A DNA stretch of 64,000 bases. It comes from Hymenobacter arizonensis. Lineage in GTDB: Bacteria > Bacteroidota > Bacteroidia > Cytophagales > Hymenobacteraceae. Each line of letters starts with the position of its first letter. Position 1 is the first letter of the stretch. The notes beneath the pieces were generated by a model. It was not told the DNA's origin, made no database searches, and worked only from the letters and a program-made list of their open reading frames with translations. Shown here in pieces: positions 1 through 8,968 of the stretch. The stretch is from assembly GCF_900115775.1 (NCBI RefSeq), contig NZ_FOXS01000005.1, positions 248,001-312,000 on the forward strand. Direction: 5' to 3'. The translations under genes were made by a program, and so were the position numbers.

Positions 1-323
1 CCGCGCCAGTGGTGGTACTGGTGGGCCGCTGGACGGGCAGCATGGGCGAAGGCCTGGCCATCGGCTTCGACGCCTTGCAGCGCGCCAAGGTGGTGGGCAC
101 CGAAATGGCGCGGCTCCACGGGGGCATCTATTCCTATTCGCTGCCGCATTCCGGCATCGGCTTCAACATTCCCGTCGAGCGACTTTCTCACGTGAATGGC
201 CAACCCCGCGAGAGCTTCCGCCCACCCATTTACGTGGACCCGAAACCGGGCGCAGCTAGCAAAGCCGAAGTGGCCGACCCGGCTTTGGAAGCGGCCTTGC
301 AGGTGCTGCGCAGCAAGCGCTAG
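1..323 (+). CDS. S41 family (C-terminal processing-type) peptidase, C-terminal end only
   Basis: The reading frame is open from the window edge, so the start of the gene lies outside. The visible ~107 residues match the end of the tail-specific-protease/S41 fold: a VVLVGRWTGSMGEG stretch, where the Ser after TG is the expected nucleophile region, then a KVVGTEMARLHGGIYSY segment, and an IPVERLSHVNGQPRE segment that closes the catalytic core. S41 enzymes are secreted or periplasmic serine peptidases using a Ser/Lys pair. The N-terminal signal and any PDZ domain cannot be seen here. The gene ends about 160 bp before a bidirectional terminator shared with the convergent rluF. Family assignment is fairly secure; substrate is unknown. 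Confidence 0.8.
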   Translation, partial: APVVVLVGRWTGSMGEGLAIGFDALQRAKVVGTEMARLHGGIYSYSLPHSGIGFNIPVERLSHVNGQPRESFRPPIYVDPKPGAASKAEVADPALEAALQVLRSKR

Positions 324-485
324 CCGCCTGTAAGGCCGCAGGGCGTTATTTAAGGTGCAGAAAACAGCAGGTGAGAAAAGCGCACTCCTGGGCTCGAATC
401 AGGTGCTGCAGCCCAAGAACTTCCAAAAGAAACTCTATGCTTCAGGGAGTTGCACCGGCGCCCATGTATTTCACTGTTCACCAAT

Positions 486-524
486 AAAAAAGAGGCCGAA
501 ACTCTGGGAGCTTCGGCCTCTTTT
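486..524. terminator. Bidirectional intrinsic terminator
   Basis: The hairpin pairs aaaagaggccgaa with ttcggcctctttt around a short loop, with A-runs on one side and T-runs on the other. It sits between the convergent S41 peptidase and rluF genes and can serve both. Confidence 0.85.
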
Positions 525-553
525 ACTGCTGTTGGCGCGGGGCAGCGGCTGCG

Positions 554-1576
554 TTAGCGGCGCGGGCCGGGGCCTTTGCTGCGCCCACCGGCGCTACCCT
601 TGGCAGGGGGGCGAATAGCGGGTTTGCCTGGGCCGCTGCTTTTGGCGCGCGATGGCCCGCCCGGGCCGGCTTTGGCCGGGCGCTTGCTGGCGCCGGGGCT
701 CGCTGCTTTTTCGGGGCGGGGCCCCCACCAGCCGTTGGCCGAGGGGTTTTTCTGGGAGGGCGGCCCGGACTTGGGGCGTCGGTCTACGCCGGGCGTTTTG
801 GGGACGCCGCTTGGTGCTTTGCGCCGCCCGCCCGAGGCGTCTTCGGTGCCGCTCGACTTCTCCACCATTTTCATGATGCCGGCCAGCTCCTGCGGGGTCA
901 ATTCGCGCCAGTCGCCCACGGGCAGGCCTTTCAGCGTCACATTCATGATGCGGATGCGTTCGAGCTTCACCACTTCGTAGCCAAAATGCTCCACCATGCG
1001 CCGAATCTGGCGGTTGAGGCCCTGCACCAGCGTGATGCGGAAAATGTAGGGCGTTTCCTTCTCAATCAGACACGGCTTGGTGACGGTGCCGAGCATGGGG
1101 ATGCCCTGGGCCATTTCCTCCAGCATGCGGTCGGTGAGAATGCGGTTCACCTGCACGAGGTATTCCTTCTCGTGCTTGTTGCCGGCGCGCAGGATTTTGT
1201 TGACGATGTCGCCGTCGCTGGTCAGGAAAATCAGGCCCGATGAGTCCTTGTCGAGCCGGCCGATGGGGAAGACGCGGGCGGCGTGATTCACGTAGTCCAC
1301 AATGTTGCCGCGCACGCCGGGCTCGGAGGTGCTGGTCACGCCTACCGGCTTGTTGAAGGCCAAGTACACGGCGTCTTCGGCCTGCTTGGGCTCCAGCTTA
1401 TGGCCATTCACGCTCACCCGGTCGCGCGGCCCCACCTGGTCGCCCACCTGGGCGGGCTTGCCGTTGAGGAGCACCATGCCCTGCTCGATGTACCGGTCGG
1501 CTTCGCGGCGCGAGCAAAAGCCGCTTTCGCTGATGAATTTATTGAGGCGGGTGGAGGACATGGGGGGCATCGGCAA
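554..1576 (-). CDS. rluF: 23S rRNA pseudouridine synthase RluF
   Basis: Predicted to isomerise a uridine of 23S rRNA (position 2604 in E. coli) to pseudouridine. The N-terminus is an S4 RNA-binding domain (about residues 8-60, with SESGFCSRREADRYIEQG). The RsuA/RluB-type catalytic domain follows, with the GRLDKDSSGL motif carrying the expected catalytic Asp at about residue 109, and a QGLNRQIRRM motif near 185. The body resembles E. coli RluF closely from memory. After residue ~235 comes a ~100-residue tail rich in Lys, Pro, Gly, Ser and Arg, of low complexity and probably disordered; such basic tails are common in Bacteroidota members. An internal Met at residue 6 is an equally possible start. 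Confidence 0.9.
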   Translation of the reverse strand: MPMPPMSSTRLNKFISESGFCSRREADRYIEQGMVLLNGKPAQVGDQVGPRDRVSVNGHKLEPKQAEDAVYLAFNKPVGVTSTSEPGVRGNIVDYVNHAARVFPIGRLDKDSSGLIFLTSDGDIVNKILRAGNKHEKEYLVQVNRILTDRMLEEMAQGIPMLGTVTKPCLIEKETPYIFRITLVQGLNRQIRRMVEHFGYEVVKLERIRIMNVTLKGLPVGDWRELTPQELAGIMKMVEKSSGTEDASGGRRKAPSGVPKTPGVDRRPKSGPPSQKNPSANGWWGPRPEKAASPGASKRPAKAGPGGPSRAKSSGPGKPAIRPPAKGSAGGRSKGPGPRR

Positions 1577-1725
1577 ACAGTAATAAGGCTAAAATATCAA
1601 GCTACAAACCGCAAGTTAGAAACCCCGCCGTAGGCACCGCGCCCGCCAGGCTCGACAATAACCCCTCCCGGCGCACTCCGTTAGCAATAGCTCATTCCTT
1701 TCCATACTTAATTGTTACCCGATTT

Positions 1726-2589
1726 ATGTCTGACCAACCCACCACGCTGCCACCCCAGCACCAGGACCAGCAGCCCGGCATCGAAGCCGAAATGACGCCC
1801 ATGCCCATCTATATCCGGCCCAACTACAAGGGCTCGGAGAAGCTACAAGGCAAAGTGGCCCTCATCACGGGCGGCGACTCGGGCATTGGCCGCTCCGTGG
1901 CCGTGCACTACGCCCGCGAAGGCGCCGACGTGGCCATCACCTACCTGCCCACCGAAGAGCAGGACGCCTACGAAACCCGCCAGCTGGTGGAAGCCGAAGG
2001 CCGCCGCTGCCTCACCCTGCCCGGCGACCTGCGCGACGCCACCTACTGCACGGACATTGTGGAGCGCACCGTGCAAGAGCTCGGCGGGCTCAACATCGTG
2101 GTCAACAACGCCGCCGAGCAGTTCGTGAGCACCGACCTTACCGATACTTCCGACGAGCAGTGGCTCGATACCTTCCAGGTGAACTTCTTCTCCTTTGTGC
2201 GCGTGACCCGCGCCGCCCTCAAGCACCTCAAAGAAGACGACTCCATCATCTGCACCTCCAGCATCAACGCCTACCGCGGCAACCAGCAATTGGTGGATTA
2301 CTCTTCTACTAAAGGCGCCATCACGGTGTTTGTGCGCTCCATGGCCCAGCAGCTGGCTGAGAAGAAAATTCGCATCAACTCCGTGGCGCCCGGCCCCATC
2401 TGGACGCCCCTCATCCCAGCCAGCTTCCCGGCCGAGAAAGTAGCCACCTTCGGCAAAGACACCACTATGAAGCGCCCCGGCCAGCCCTGCGAGGTGGGCC
2501 CGGCCTATGTTTTTCTGGCATCGGAAGACGCAACCTACTTCACCGGCCAAACCTTGCACCCCAACGGCGGCGAAACCGTGAACACCTAA
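1726..2589 (+). CDS. SDR family oxidoreductase (general stress / glucose-ribitol dehydrogenase-like)
   Basis: A 287-residue short-chain dehydrogenase of the type with a ~40-residue N-terminal extension, as in YdaD/YhdF-like stress proteins. Visible motifs: Rossmann TGGDSGIG at about residues 48-55, NNAAEQ for the adenine pocket, and the catalytic Tyr192-x3-Lys196 (YSSTK). The PGPIWTPL loop after the active site and the C-terminal FLASEDATYFTGQTLHPNGG are typical of the classical SDR fold. It should be cytosolic and NAD(P)-dependent, but the substrate cannot be told. It has its own upstream gap from divergent rluF and is followed by a strong hairpin before the next gene. Confidence 0.88.
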   Translation: MSDQPTTLPPQHQDQQPGIEAEMTPMPIYIRPNYKGSEKLQGKVALITGGDSGIGRSVAVHYAREGADVAITYLPTEEQDAYETRQLVEAEGRRCLTLPGDLRDATYCTDIVERTVQELGGLNIVVNNAAEQFVSTDLTDTSDEQWLDTFQVNFFSFVRVTRAALKHLKEDDSIICTSSINAYRGNQQLVDYSSTKGAITVFVRSMAQQLAEKKIRINSVAPGPIWTPLIPASFPAEKVATFGKDTTMKRPGQPCEVGPAYVFLASEDATYFTGQTLHPNGGETVNT

Positions 2590-2623
2590 CCAGTCCAACA
2601 ACCCCGGGTTAACCCCGTCCGTA

Positions 2624-2665
2624 AAAGCGTACAAAAACAGCAGTATAGCTGTTTTTGTACGCTTT
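2624..2665 (+). terminator. Perfect 18-bp hairpin between SDR and lipoprotein genes
   Basis: aaagcgtacaaaaacagc and its exact complement flank a 6-nt loop. The hairpin ends 14 bases before the next start codon, so it is either a terminator for the SDR gene or a 5' leader structure of the lipoprotein mRNA. There is no long T-run. Confidence 0.55.
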
Positions 2666-2679
2666 ACTTTTTCCTGCTC

Positions 2680-3327
2680 ATGAACACGAAATTATTGGGC
2701 CTGCTGGTGGCCGCTACGCTCGCCACCGCCGCCTGCCAACAAGAGAAAACGGTTGAGACGACCACCACGACCGAAGCTGATACCGCGGTGGTGACCACCG
2801 ACGACGTGTCGGCCCGCGACGATGCCCGCCGCCTGGCCTCCCGCGTAGCCGAAGACCTCAAACTGACCGATACCGCCGCCGTCACGCGCATCGAGCGCAC
2901 TTACTACACCCGCAGCCAGACCATGCGGAACCTCGAAACCCGCTACGCAAGCGACACCACCGGCCGCTACCTGGCCATGCGCGAAGCCAATGACCGGGCC
3001 GACGAAGAAGTCCGCACCACGCTGAACAACCCGGCGTACTACAACACCTATTCGGCCAATCGCGCCAACTACGGCGACGGCCCATACACGCTGTCGACCA
3101 CCACGGCGGCCGCGCCGCGTGCCACCACTGGGCGCAACACCAGCAGCATTGGCCAGGGCTCCGGCATCAAGAAGATGGAGCGCGAAGCCGACGGCGACAG
3201 CAAAACCAAGTACCGCAACGGCGCCAAGGTGAAAGTAGACGACGACGGCTCGCGCAAAATTAAAATGGCCGACGGCACCAAAATCAAAATCGACGAAGAC
3301 GGCAACCGCAAGGTGAAGCGCCCCTAG
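2680..3327 (+). CDS. Uncharacterised lipoprotein with acidic/basic C-terminal repeats
   Basis: A 215-residue protein with a lipoprotein signal peptide ending in a lipobox (LATAAC, Cys19), so it is probably anchored in a membrane. Residues 23-60 are rich in Thr, Asp and Val. The middle contains a helical region with many Arg, Asp and Tyr. The C-terminal ~50 residues hold two alternating short repeats of the form K-x-DDDGSRKIK / K-I-DEDGNRKVK, resembling charged beta-hairpin repeats. I do not recognise a functional family. The coding region is followed by a clear terminator, so it forms the end of a transcription unit, perhaps shared with the SDR gene upstream. Confidence 0.75.
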   Translation: MNTKLLGLLVAATLATAACQQEKTVETTTTTEADTAVVTTDDVSARDDARRLASRVAEDLKLTDTAAVTRIERTYYTRSQTMRNLETRYASDTTGRYLAMREANDRADEEVRTTLNNPAYYNTYSANRANYGDGPYTLSTTTAAAPRATTGRNTSSIGQGSGIKKMEREADGDSKTKYRNGAKVKVDDDGSRKIKMADGTKIKIDEDGNRKVKRP

Positions 3328-3355
3328 AGGCGAAGTTCTTCCTGTCCTTAGCTCA

Positions 3356-3396
3356 TCAAAAAACCCCGCTCCTTCACTGGAGCGGGGTTTTTTGTG
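3356..3396 (+). terminator. Intrinsic terminator
   Basis: aaaaaaccccgctcc pairs with ggagcggggtttttt over a 6-nt loop, followed by T-rich sequence. It lies just after the lipoprotein gene. Confidence 0.9.
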
Positions 3397-4092
3397 CGTC
3401 CATCCCAGGCCAGCTACTCAGCGATAAGCCCTCGATGTCGCAGCGCAAGGTATTGGCATTACCCAGGCTTATAGCGGCGTTAAACATATAATATTTAATA
3501 TATTTTGAATGCCTTTACTAATGCGTTTTTACGCTTGCCTGATATCCCTAGGCGTTGGTTGGGAAGATTCAATCCTGCATTAATACAGTGAAATAAACTG
3601 CGCTATTTGAGGCTATAAATTGTGTTTATGAGTAAAATGAGCTGTCAAATCACGTGACTGGGTGTGGATTTAATTGGATTTTAATATTTGAAGTAGTGAG
3701 TATATTCATGAAGTGCGATGCTTGTTGGTTGGTTGGGCTTGCGTTGTGAAACGGGAAAAAAATTGTGTGAGAAAAACTGCTTCATCAATAATGAAGCTAA
3801 TAATATTGACTGTAATACTCTGATTTATAAAAAGATGAAGTCAAAAATTTTCAACAGGCACTTCAAATTATATTAAGAAAGTCCATATTGTTATCCTATA
3901 TAATACAGCATTCGCGTGCTTTTTTTCTCCTCAGGTACATTGTTTTTGCTGGCATTTCCGGCAAGTTCACCGAGTGACGATTTTGCATTTAAAATTCCTG
4001 TGCTAGTTTAGGCTTATCAAATAGTAATTGTACATTACCGGTACGTTGCGGTCTATAATATTTAATCTCTCTAACCTTAAAATACTATTGCT
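3397..4092. other. AT-rich non-coding region upstream of the glycosidase gene
   Basis: About 700 bases with markedly lower GC than the surroundings and no credible coding frame. It contains TATAAT/TATTTAATATATTTT-like stretches and several short A/T runs. It presumably holds the promoter of the secreted glycosidase, but no clean TTTG-N19-TAnnTTTG pair was found. Confidence 0.5.
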
Positions 4093-7000
4093 TTGAAACA
4101 CTTTACGCTTCTCTTTGTATTACTGGTTTTTCGAGCAGGCTTGACAGCTTTTGGGCAGGCACCGACAGTGAATGCCAATAATGCTGTTCGGCCCTACAAT
4201 GAGCCCTTCCAGTACGGCGTCAACCTGGGGTATTATAGCCCTTCCTGGAGCGACGACCAGCTGGCGGCCGCAGCGCAAACCATGGGCGCGCACTCGGTTC
4301 GTCCTACGCTGCCTGAGCATTTTGTTTCGGGCTACGGCTATAATATCCGGGCCAACACCTTCAATGCCTACCTTAATACCTATGGCATGAAGGAGTTGAC
4401 CTGTTTTGTAGAAGGCCCTTCGTCGGCCAGCCGCGACAACACGATTTATCCGGGTGGCACGCAGCCCTCGCGGCTGTTCAAAAATTTGTACGAGCCCATC
4501 TGGAATGCCGACGGCACCGTGAACCCGAACAACAACTACGCTATTTACCTGTTCCGTCTGCTTCAGATTTACGGCGACAAAGTGCGCTTCTGGGAAGTGG
4601 TGAACGAGCCCGACTTCACCTACGGCCAGAACCAGAACGACTGGCTGACCCGGTTGCCGCGGCCCGACGAGTTGCCCAACCTGCGGGCGCCCATCTTCCA
4701 TTACATCCGGATGCTGCGCATCAGCTACGAGGTAATTAAGAAGTACCGCCCCGATGCCTACATCACCACCGGCGGCGTGGGCTACCCCCAGTTCGTGGAC
4801 TGCCTGCTGCGCTACACCGACAACCCCAACGGCGGTGCCGTCACGGCCCAGTACCCCCACAAAGCCGGCGCCTACCTCGACGCCTTGAGCTTCCACAGCT
4901 ACCCCACCTACTCGCTCCACTCCTGGAGCACGGCCATCAACGGCTTCACCTATACCCGTTCTTCGGACTTCGCCGTCAACAAGTTTTTGAAAGAGCGCCA
5001 GGACATGGTCGACGTGCTGACCAAGTACGGCTACGGCAGCACCTACCCCGCCAAGCACCTGCTGATGAGCGAAACCAACGTGAGCCGCCGCACCTCCGGC
5101 GACCGCACGGCTTCGGACGAGCGGCAGCGCAACTACGTCATCAAGTCGTTGATACTTTCTCAGCGCCACAACATCAAGCAGTTTTACCTGTACCAGCTGG
5201 GCGAATCGGTGAACGCACCGGCCGTGGGCACGTCGGTAAACGGCAACGACGAGCTGGCCCTGATGGGCATTTTTGAAAACCTCATCCGCGACACCCCCGG
5301 CAACCAGAAGGCTACCCAGGCGGGCCAGGGCTTTGCCACCACTTCCAAGCTGCTCTACGGCTGGACGTACGACGCCGCCCGCACCACGGCCCTGGCGCTG
5401 CCCGCCAGCCTCAACGGTGCTGCTTTCCGCAAAAACGGCGCCTATGCCTATGCCCTGTGGGCGAAAGCTCTGGTCGACAACCAGGAATCGGCCAGCGCTA
5501 CGTATTCCTTCCCCTCGTCCTTCAACGTTACCCGGCTGCAGCGCTACGAGTGGAACCACGCCACCACCAACACCCGAAGCACAGTACCGGCCCAGAACGT
5601 AGCCCTCACCGAAACGCCCTTGTTCTTCATTGAAGACGCCAGCGGGGTAGTGGCCACCAGCATCAACCCGACCAGCGCAGTAGTCGGCGCCAGCGTAACC
5701 ATTGCCGGCACCAACCTGACCGGCGCCACCCGCGTGAGCTTCAACGGCACCAACACGAGCACCTTCACCAGCAACAGCGCCACGCAGCTGGCGCTCACCG
5801 TGCCCGCCGGCGCCACCAGCGGCCCCGTAACCGTGACCACGCCCGCCGGTACTTCCAACGGCGTTGCCTTCACTGTGACTCCTTGCCCGGTAGCTACGCT
5901 GGCTTACAGCGCCGGTACCTACTGCCGCACCGGTACCAACCCGACGCCCACCGTTACGGGCCCAACGGGCGGCGCATTCAGTTCCACTACCGGCTTGAGC
6001 CTGAACGCAAACACGGGCGTCATCAACCTGTCGGCTTCCACTTCCGGCACCTACACAGTTACTTACCGCATATCCACGGCGCTCTGCCCCACGTCGGCTA
6101 CGGCCCAGGTCACCGTTACGAATGCGCCGGTGGCCACCTTCTCCTACGGCGCTACCAACTATTGCACCTTAGCAGCCACCGCAGTTGCCCCATCCATGGG
6201 CGCGGGCGCATCGGCTGGTGCTTTCACCGCCTCGCCCAGCGGCCTTGCCCTCGATGCCAACACGGGCGGCATCACGCTGGCCAATAGCCAGCCCGGCACT
6301 TACACCATTACCAACACCATCGGGGCTGGCGGGGGCTGCGTAGCTGCTACGGCCACGGCCCGGGTAACCATCAACGGCATGCCGGCCGCTTCGCTGAGCA
6401 TTCGCTCGGGGGCTAATACCTTCTGCAACGGGGGCGCGGCGGTACTGGCTGCCGACGCGGTTTCGGGCGCCACGTATCAGTTCAACCTCGACGGGCAGGC
6501 CATTGCAGGCGCCACTTCGGCCACGTATGCAGCACATGGCAGCGGCAGCTACACCGTCACGGTCACCAATGGCGGCGGTTGTGGTACCACTTCCCAGCCC
6601 ATTGTCCTGAATGCGGAGGCTACCCCCGACACGCCTGTTTTGACCGTTGCTGAGCCCGTTCCTAACACGATTATCCTGACTTCCAACTCTCCAGCGCGCA
6701 ACCAGTTCTACCTCGATGGCCGCCCGCTGCACGGCAACTACGGCCAAACCTACACCGTGACGTCACCCACGCAAAACGGTGTTTACACGGTAATGGCTAC
6801 TTCGTCGGGCGGCTGCGCTTCTGCTGCTTCGGCTCCGGTACCGATTAACATTAGCGCCACGGCCACTTCCACGGCAACGGCCGTGGCTGGTAGCACCCTC
6901 AATGTGTACCCGAACCCCACGCTGGATGGCCGCCTGATGGTTGAGCTTGCTGGCTATCGCAAAGGCGTGGAACTGTCCGTAATCAACGCCCTGGGTCAGG

Positions 7001-7134
7001 TTGTGTTTGAAAGCAGCGTTCCCACTGGCCAAGCTCAGCCCTTGCTCAACCTTCACCACCTGCCAGCCGGCGTGTACAGCGTGCGTGCTAAAACAACCGA
7101 CGGCATCGCCACTCGTCGCTTCGTGCGGCAGTAA
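4093..7134 (+). CDS. Secreted clan GH-A glycoside hydrolase-like protein with IPT domain and T9SS type A sorting domain
   Basis: A 1013-residue secreted protein. The start is a TTG, chosen because it gives a good signal peptide (KHFTLLFVLLVF..., cleaved near FGQA). Residues ~35-500 look like a TIM-barrel glycosidase: FWEVVNEPDF puts the expected acid/base Glu at 172 and LLMSETN puts the expected nucleophile Glu at 327, the usual arrangement for clan GH-A. The exact GH family is not clear. Residues ~516-597 form an IPT/TIG domain, followed by Ig/PKD-like repeats with Cys pairs. The last ~80 residues (LNVYPNPTLDGR ... GVYSVRAKT ... RRFVRQ) are a type A T9SS sorting domain, so the protein is predicted to be exported by T9SS and attached to the cell surface or released. 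Substrate unknown. Confidence 0.8.
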   Translation: MKHFTLLFVLLVFRAGLTAFGQAPTVNANNAVRPYNEPFQYGVNLGYYSPSWSDDQLAAAAQTMGAHSVRPTLPEHFVSGYGYNIRANTFNAYLNTYGMKELTCFVEGPSSASRDNTIYPGGTQPSRLFKNLYEPIWNADGTVNPNNNYAIYLFRLLQIYGDKVRFWEVVNEPDFTYGQNQNDWLTRLPRPDELPNLRAPIFHYIRMLRISYEVIKKYRPDAYITTGGVGYPQFVDCLLRYTDNPNGGAVTAQYPHKAGAYLDALSFHSYPTYSLHSWSTAINGFTYTRSSDFAVNKFLKERQDMVDVLTKYGYGSTYPAKHLLMSETNVSRRTSGDRTASDERQRNYVIKSLILSQRHNIKQFYLYQLGESVNAPAVGTSVNGNDELALMGIFENLIRDTPGNQKATQAGQGFATTSKLLYGWTYDAARTTALALPASLNGAAFRKNGAYAYALWAKALVDNQESASATYSFPSSFNVTRLQRYEWNHATTNTRSTVPAQNVALTETPLFFIEDASGVVATSINPTSAVVGASVTIAGTNLTGATRVSFNGTNTSTFTSNSATQLALTVPAGATSGPVTVTTPAGTSNGVAFTVTPCPVATLAYSAGTYCRTGTNPTPTVTGPTGGAFSSTTGLSLNANTGVINLSASTSGTYTVTYRISTALCPTSATAQVTVTNAPVATFSYGATNYCTLAATAVAPSMGAGASAGAFTASPSGLALDANTGGITLANSQPGTYTITNTIGAGGGCVAATATARVTINGMPAASLSIRSGANTFCNGGAAVLAADAVSGATYQFNLDGQAIAGATSATYAAHGSGSYTVTVTNGGGCGTTSQPIVLNAEATPDTPVLTVAEPVPNTIILTSNSPARNQFYLDGRPLHGNYGQTYTVTSPTQNGVYTVMATSSGGCASAASAPVPINISATATSTATAVAGSTLNVYPNPTLDGRLMVELAGYRKGVELSVINALGQVVFESSVPTGQAQPLLNLHHLPAGVYSVRAKTTDGIATRRFVRQ

Positions 7135-7172
7135 GCGAGTAGAAAACCGCTGCAGACAATAACAGTCAGTCG

Positions 7173-7216
7173 GCAACAAAAAACCTCCACCGTACGCGGT
7201 GGAGGTTTTTTGTTGC
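7173..7216. terminator. Long terminator hairpin after the glycosidase gene
   Basis: A near-perfect stem of about 20 bp (gcaacaaaaaacctccaccg and its complement) around a tac loop, with T-runs in either direction. Confidence 0.9.
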
Positions 7217-7304
7217 TTATGTCACAGCTGCAAATGGACACGACGCTGCAGCTTGGTAGTCAAGAGTAGGGCTCGATTAGCCTAACCATTTCGCGGTCAG
7301 CGTA

Positions 7305-7349
7305 CAGTAGCGCGGTCGTACCCGGAGGGACTTTTAGTCCGCGCTACTG
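7305..7349. repeat. Palindromic element, GTAGCG-family copy 1
   Basis: Exact 11-bp arms cagtagcgcgg / ccgcgctactg enclose a smaller hairpin (ggact-ttt-agtcc). The core gtagcgcggtcgtacccgg recurs with few changes at 13301-13319 and, on the other strand, at 24097-24115. Confidence 0.65.
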
Positions 7350-7383
7350 CACAATGACTTCGAAACTGCACTAAATAAAACCA

Positions 7384-7463
7384 GTCATGCTGAAGCACGA
7401 ACATCTTATCCCAGTTAAACGAACTGTCAATGGGTGATAAGGTGCTTCGTGCCTCAGCATGAC
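7384..7463. repeat. 80-bp imperfect inverted repeat (MITE/REP-like)
   Basis: The left arm gtcatgctgaagcacgaa pairs with the right arm ttcgtgcctcagcatgac, and the pairing continues inward (catcttatccca with tgggtgataaggtg) with a few mismatches. It lies between convergent genes. The gtcatg... outer end resembles the ends of the 35-bp-arm repeats elsewhere in the window. Confidence 0.7.
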
Positions 7464-7509
7464 AATCGAATGGCGTGCTGCTGCAGTACTGCAATGCCGG
7501 TGCCCGGCG

Positions 7510-8697
7510 CTACCAGCGCAGCGACCACGAAGCCCCCGTGAAGGGACCATAGGTGTAGGGCGCAAACTTGCCCTGCCGGTACCAGGGCTGATGCTTAGGG
7601 GGCGGGGGCGCCATGCCGGTGCCCTCCGTGGCGGGGTCCAGAGGGGCCTCTACGCGGGTGCGACCGTTGCGCACGGCCAGCTTGGCAAATGCATAGCCCA
7701 GGGCGATGCCCACGGGATAGTCGCTGGCCCAGTGCACGCCGTTGTTGAGCATGGAATAGCCCAGCAGGCCCATTAGCGAGTAGCCCAGGGGGCGAATGAA
7801 GCGGTATTCGGAGTAGTTATCGGCTATCACCGTGACGGTGGCCATGGCCGTGGCCAGATGGCCCGTGGGGAAGGCATCGTACTTCGGCACGGAGCTTTGG
7901 TAGCGCGTAAAGGACGGAAACAGGTGCCATTCGCCCCGGTCCTTGGTCGATACAAACGGGCTTTGGCGGCCGGTGCTGCGCTTGAGGGCCTGCACCACCA
8001 GCCCAGTGCTGAGAATGGCCTCGCCGAGCTGGCTGGAGGTTTGCAGGGCGCGGTTGTCTTTTTTAATTCCGCCGTACACCCAGAAGCCGGTGGCTACGCT
8101 CAGGTGCGTCCAGCCATCGCCGATGTAGTAGAAGGTGCTGTTCAGGTTGTCGGGCACGTTGAACTCGAAGGGCAGGTTGACGGAGCCCACGCGGAAGGGG
8201 ATGTAGACCAGCGTGGTCTGGGTGCTTCTGGCGTTGAGGTTCATGCTGCGGCCCAGGTCCTGCGCCCATTCCAGCAGAGGCTGGTCGATGGCCCACAAGG
8301 CCACGGAGCTCACGGCGAGGCCAACGAAAGTGCCGGTGTTTTCCTTGCGAAACGCATAGCCGGGAAACTGGCCGAGGTCGCGCGGAATGTGCAGCAGCCA
8401 GCGGAAGGGGCGGGGCTTGGCGTAGTGCCAGGTAACGCCCGGGGCCACGGTGTAGGTGGATATGCGGCCCTGCACATCGCGGAGGGTGGGCTTCGAAGTG
8501 TCGGCCGGGGCCAAAGCAGCGGGGTTTTTCAGGGCCCGCGGTGCTAGCCGGGTAGTGTCCGATGCAGCAGTGGTATCGCCGTTGCTAACAGCCAAAGCAA
8601 CGGAATCGGGCCCACTACCAAACAAGGGGCGGAGGGCATTAGCAGAGCTGGACGGAACAAGTAGCAGGTTGAAAAACAGCGCAACAATCAGCCGCAT
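7510..8697 (-). CDS. Phosphatase PAP2 family protein
   Basis: A membrane-associated or periplasmic acid phosphatase-like protein of 395 residues. The chosen ATG gives a signal peptide MRLIVALFFNLLLVPSSSANA; an upstream ATG would add nine residues. The PAP2 signature is seen in order: KRSTGRQSPF, YDAFPTGHLATAMA (the usual PSGH box, here PTGH) and GVHWASDYPVGIALGYA (the H...D box with the expected nucleophile His). The order and spacing fit the type-2 phosphatidic acid phosphatase superfamily. The N-terminal ~100 residues are low complexity (Ala, Ser, Thr). The true substrate (lipid pyrophosphate or other phosphoester) cannot be told. Confidence 0.88.
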   Translation of the reverse strand: MRLIVALFFNLLLVPSSSANALRPLFGSGPDSVALAVSNGDTTAASDTTRLAPRALKNPAALAPADTSKPTLRDVQGRISTYTVAPGVTWHYAKPRPFRWLLHIPRDLGQFPGYAFRKENTGTFVGLAVSSVALWAIDQPLLEWAQDLGRSMNLNARSTQTTLVYIPFRVGSVNLPFEFNVPDNLNSTFYYIGDGWTHLSVATGFWVYGGIKKDNRALQTSSQLGEAILSTGLVVQALKRSTGRQSPFVSTKDRGEWHLFPSFTRYQSSVPKYDAFPTGHLATAMATVTVIADNYSEYRFIRPLGYSLMGLLGYSMLNNGVHWASDYPVGIALGYAFAKLAVRNGRTRVEAPLDPATEGTGMAPPPPKHQPWYRQGKFAPYTYGPFTGASWSLRW

Positions 8698-8968
8698 GGC
8701 GCAGCGGGGGTAATGGTAACTCACGAAAAAATAATGATAAAAGCAGCGCTGCTACCCCGGGTAAAAACTGAGTAGCGAGTAATGAAGCGAAGTGAATGGC
8801 GAGCCCGGGCCCGCGGAGTAACCCACAAAGGTAACACCCGCAGAACACTGGAATAACGTGGCGCGGTCATCTTTTGCGCCGACGGATAGCGGCCCGGAAT
8901 ATTCGACGAGCAGCGTATCTTTCAGCGAGTCGGTACCGTGTTGGTCGGCTTGTTCATTGCTTCTGCCC

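Noticed and set aside
1843..2634. 263-codon minus-strand open frame opposite the SDR gene
   Set aside because: The composition is that of a shadow frame, and the SDR gene on the other strand is certain.
4120..5559. 479-codon minus-strand open frame opposite the glycosidase
   Set aside because: No motifs, no start context, and it lies inside the well-supported secreted glycosidase gene.
8858..8968. Extended N-terminus of the aldehyde dehydrogenase
   Set aside because: The added 37 residues do not resemble an ALDH or a signal peptide; the ATG at 8969 is preferred.
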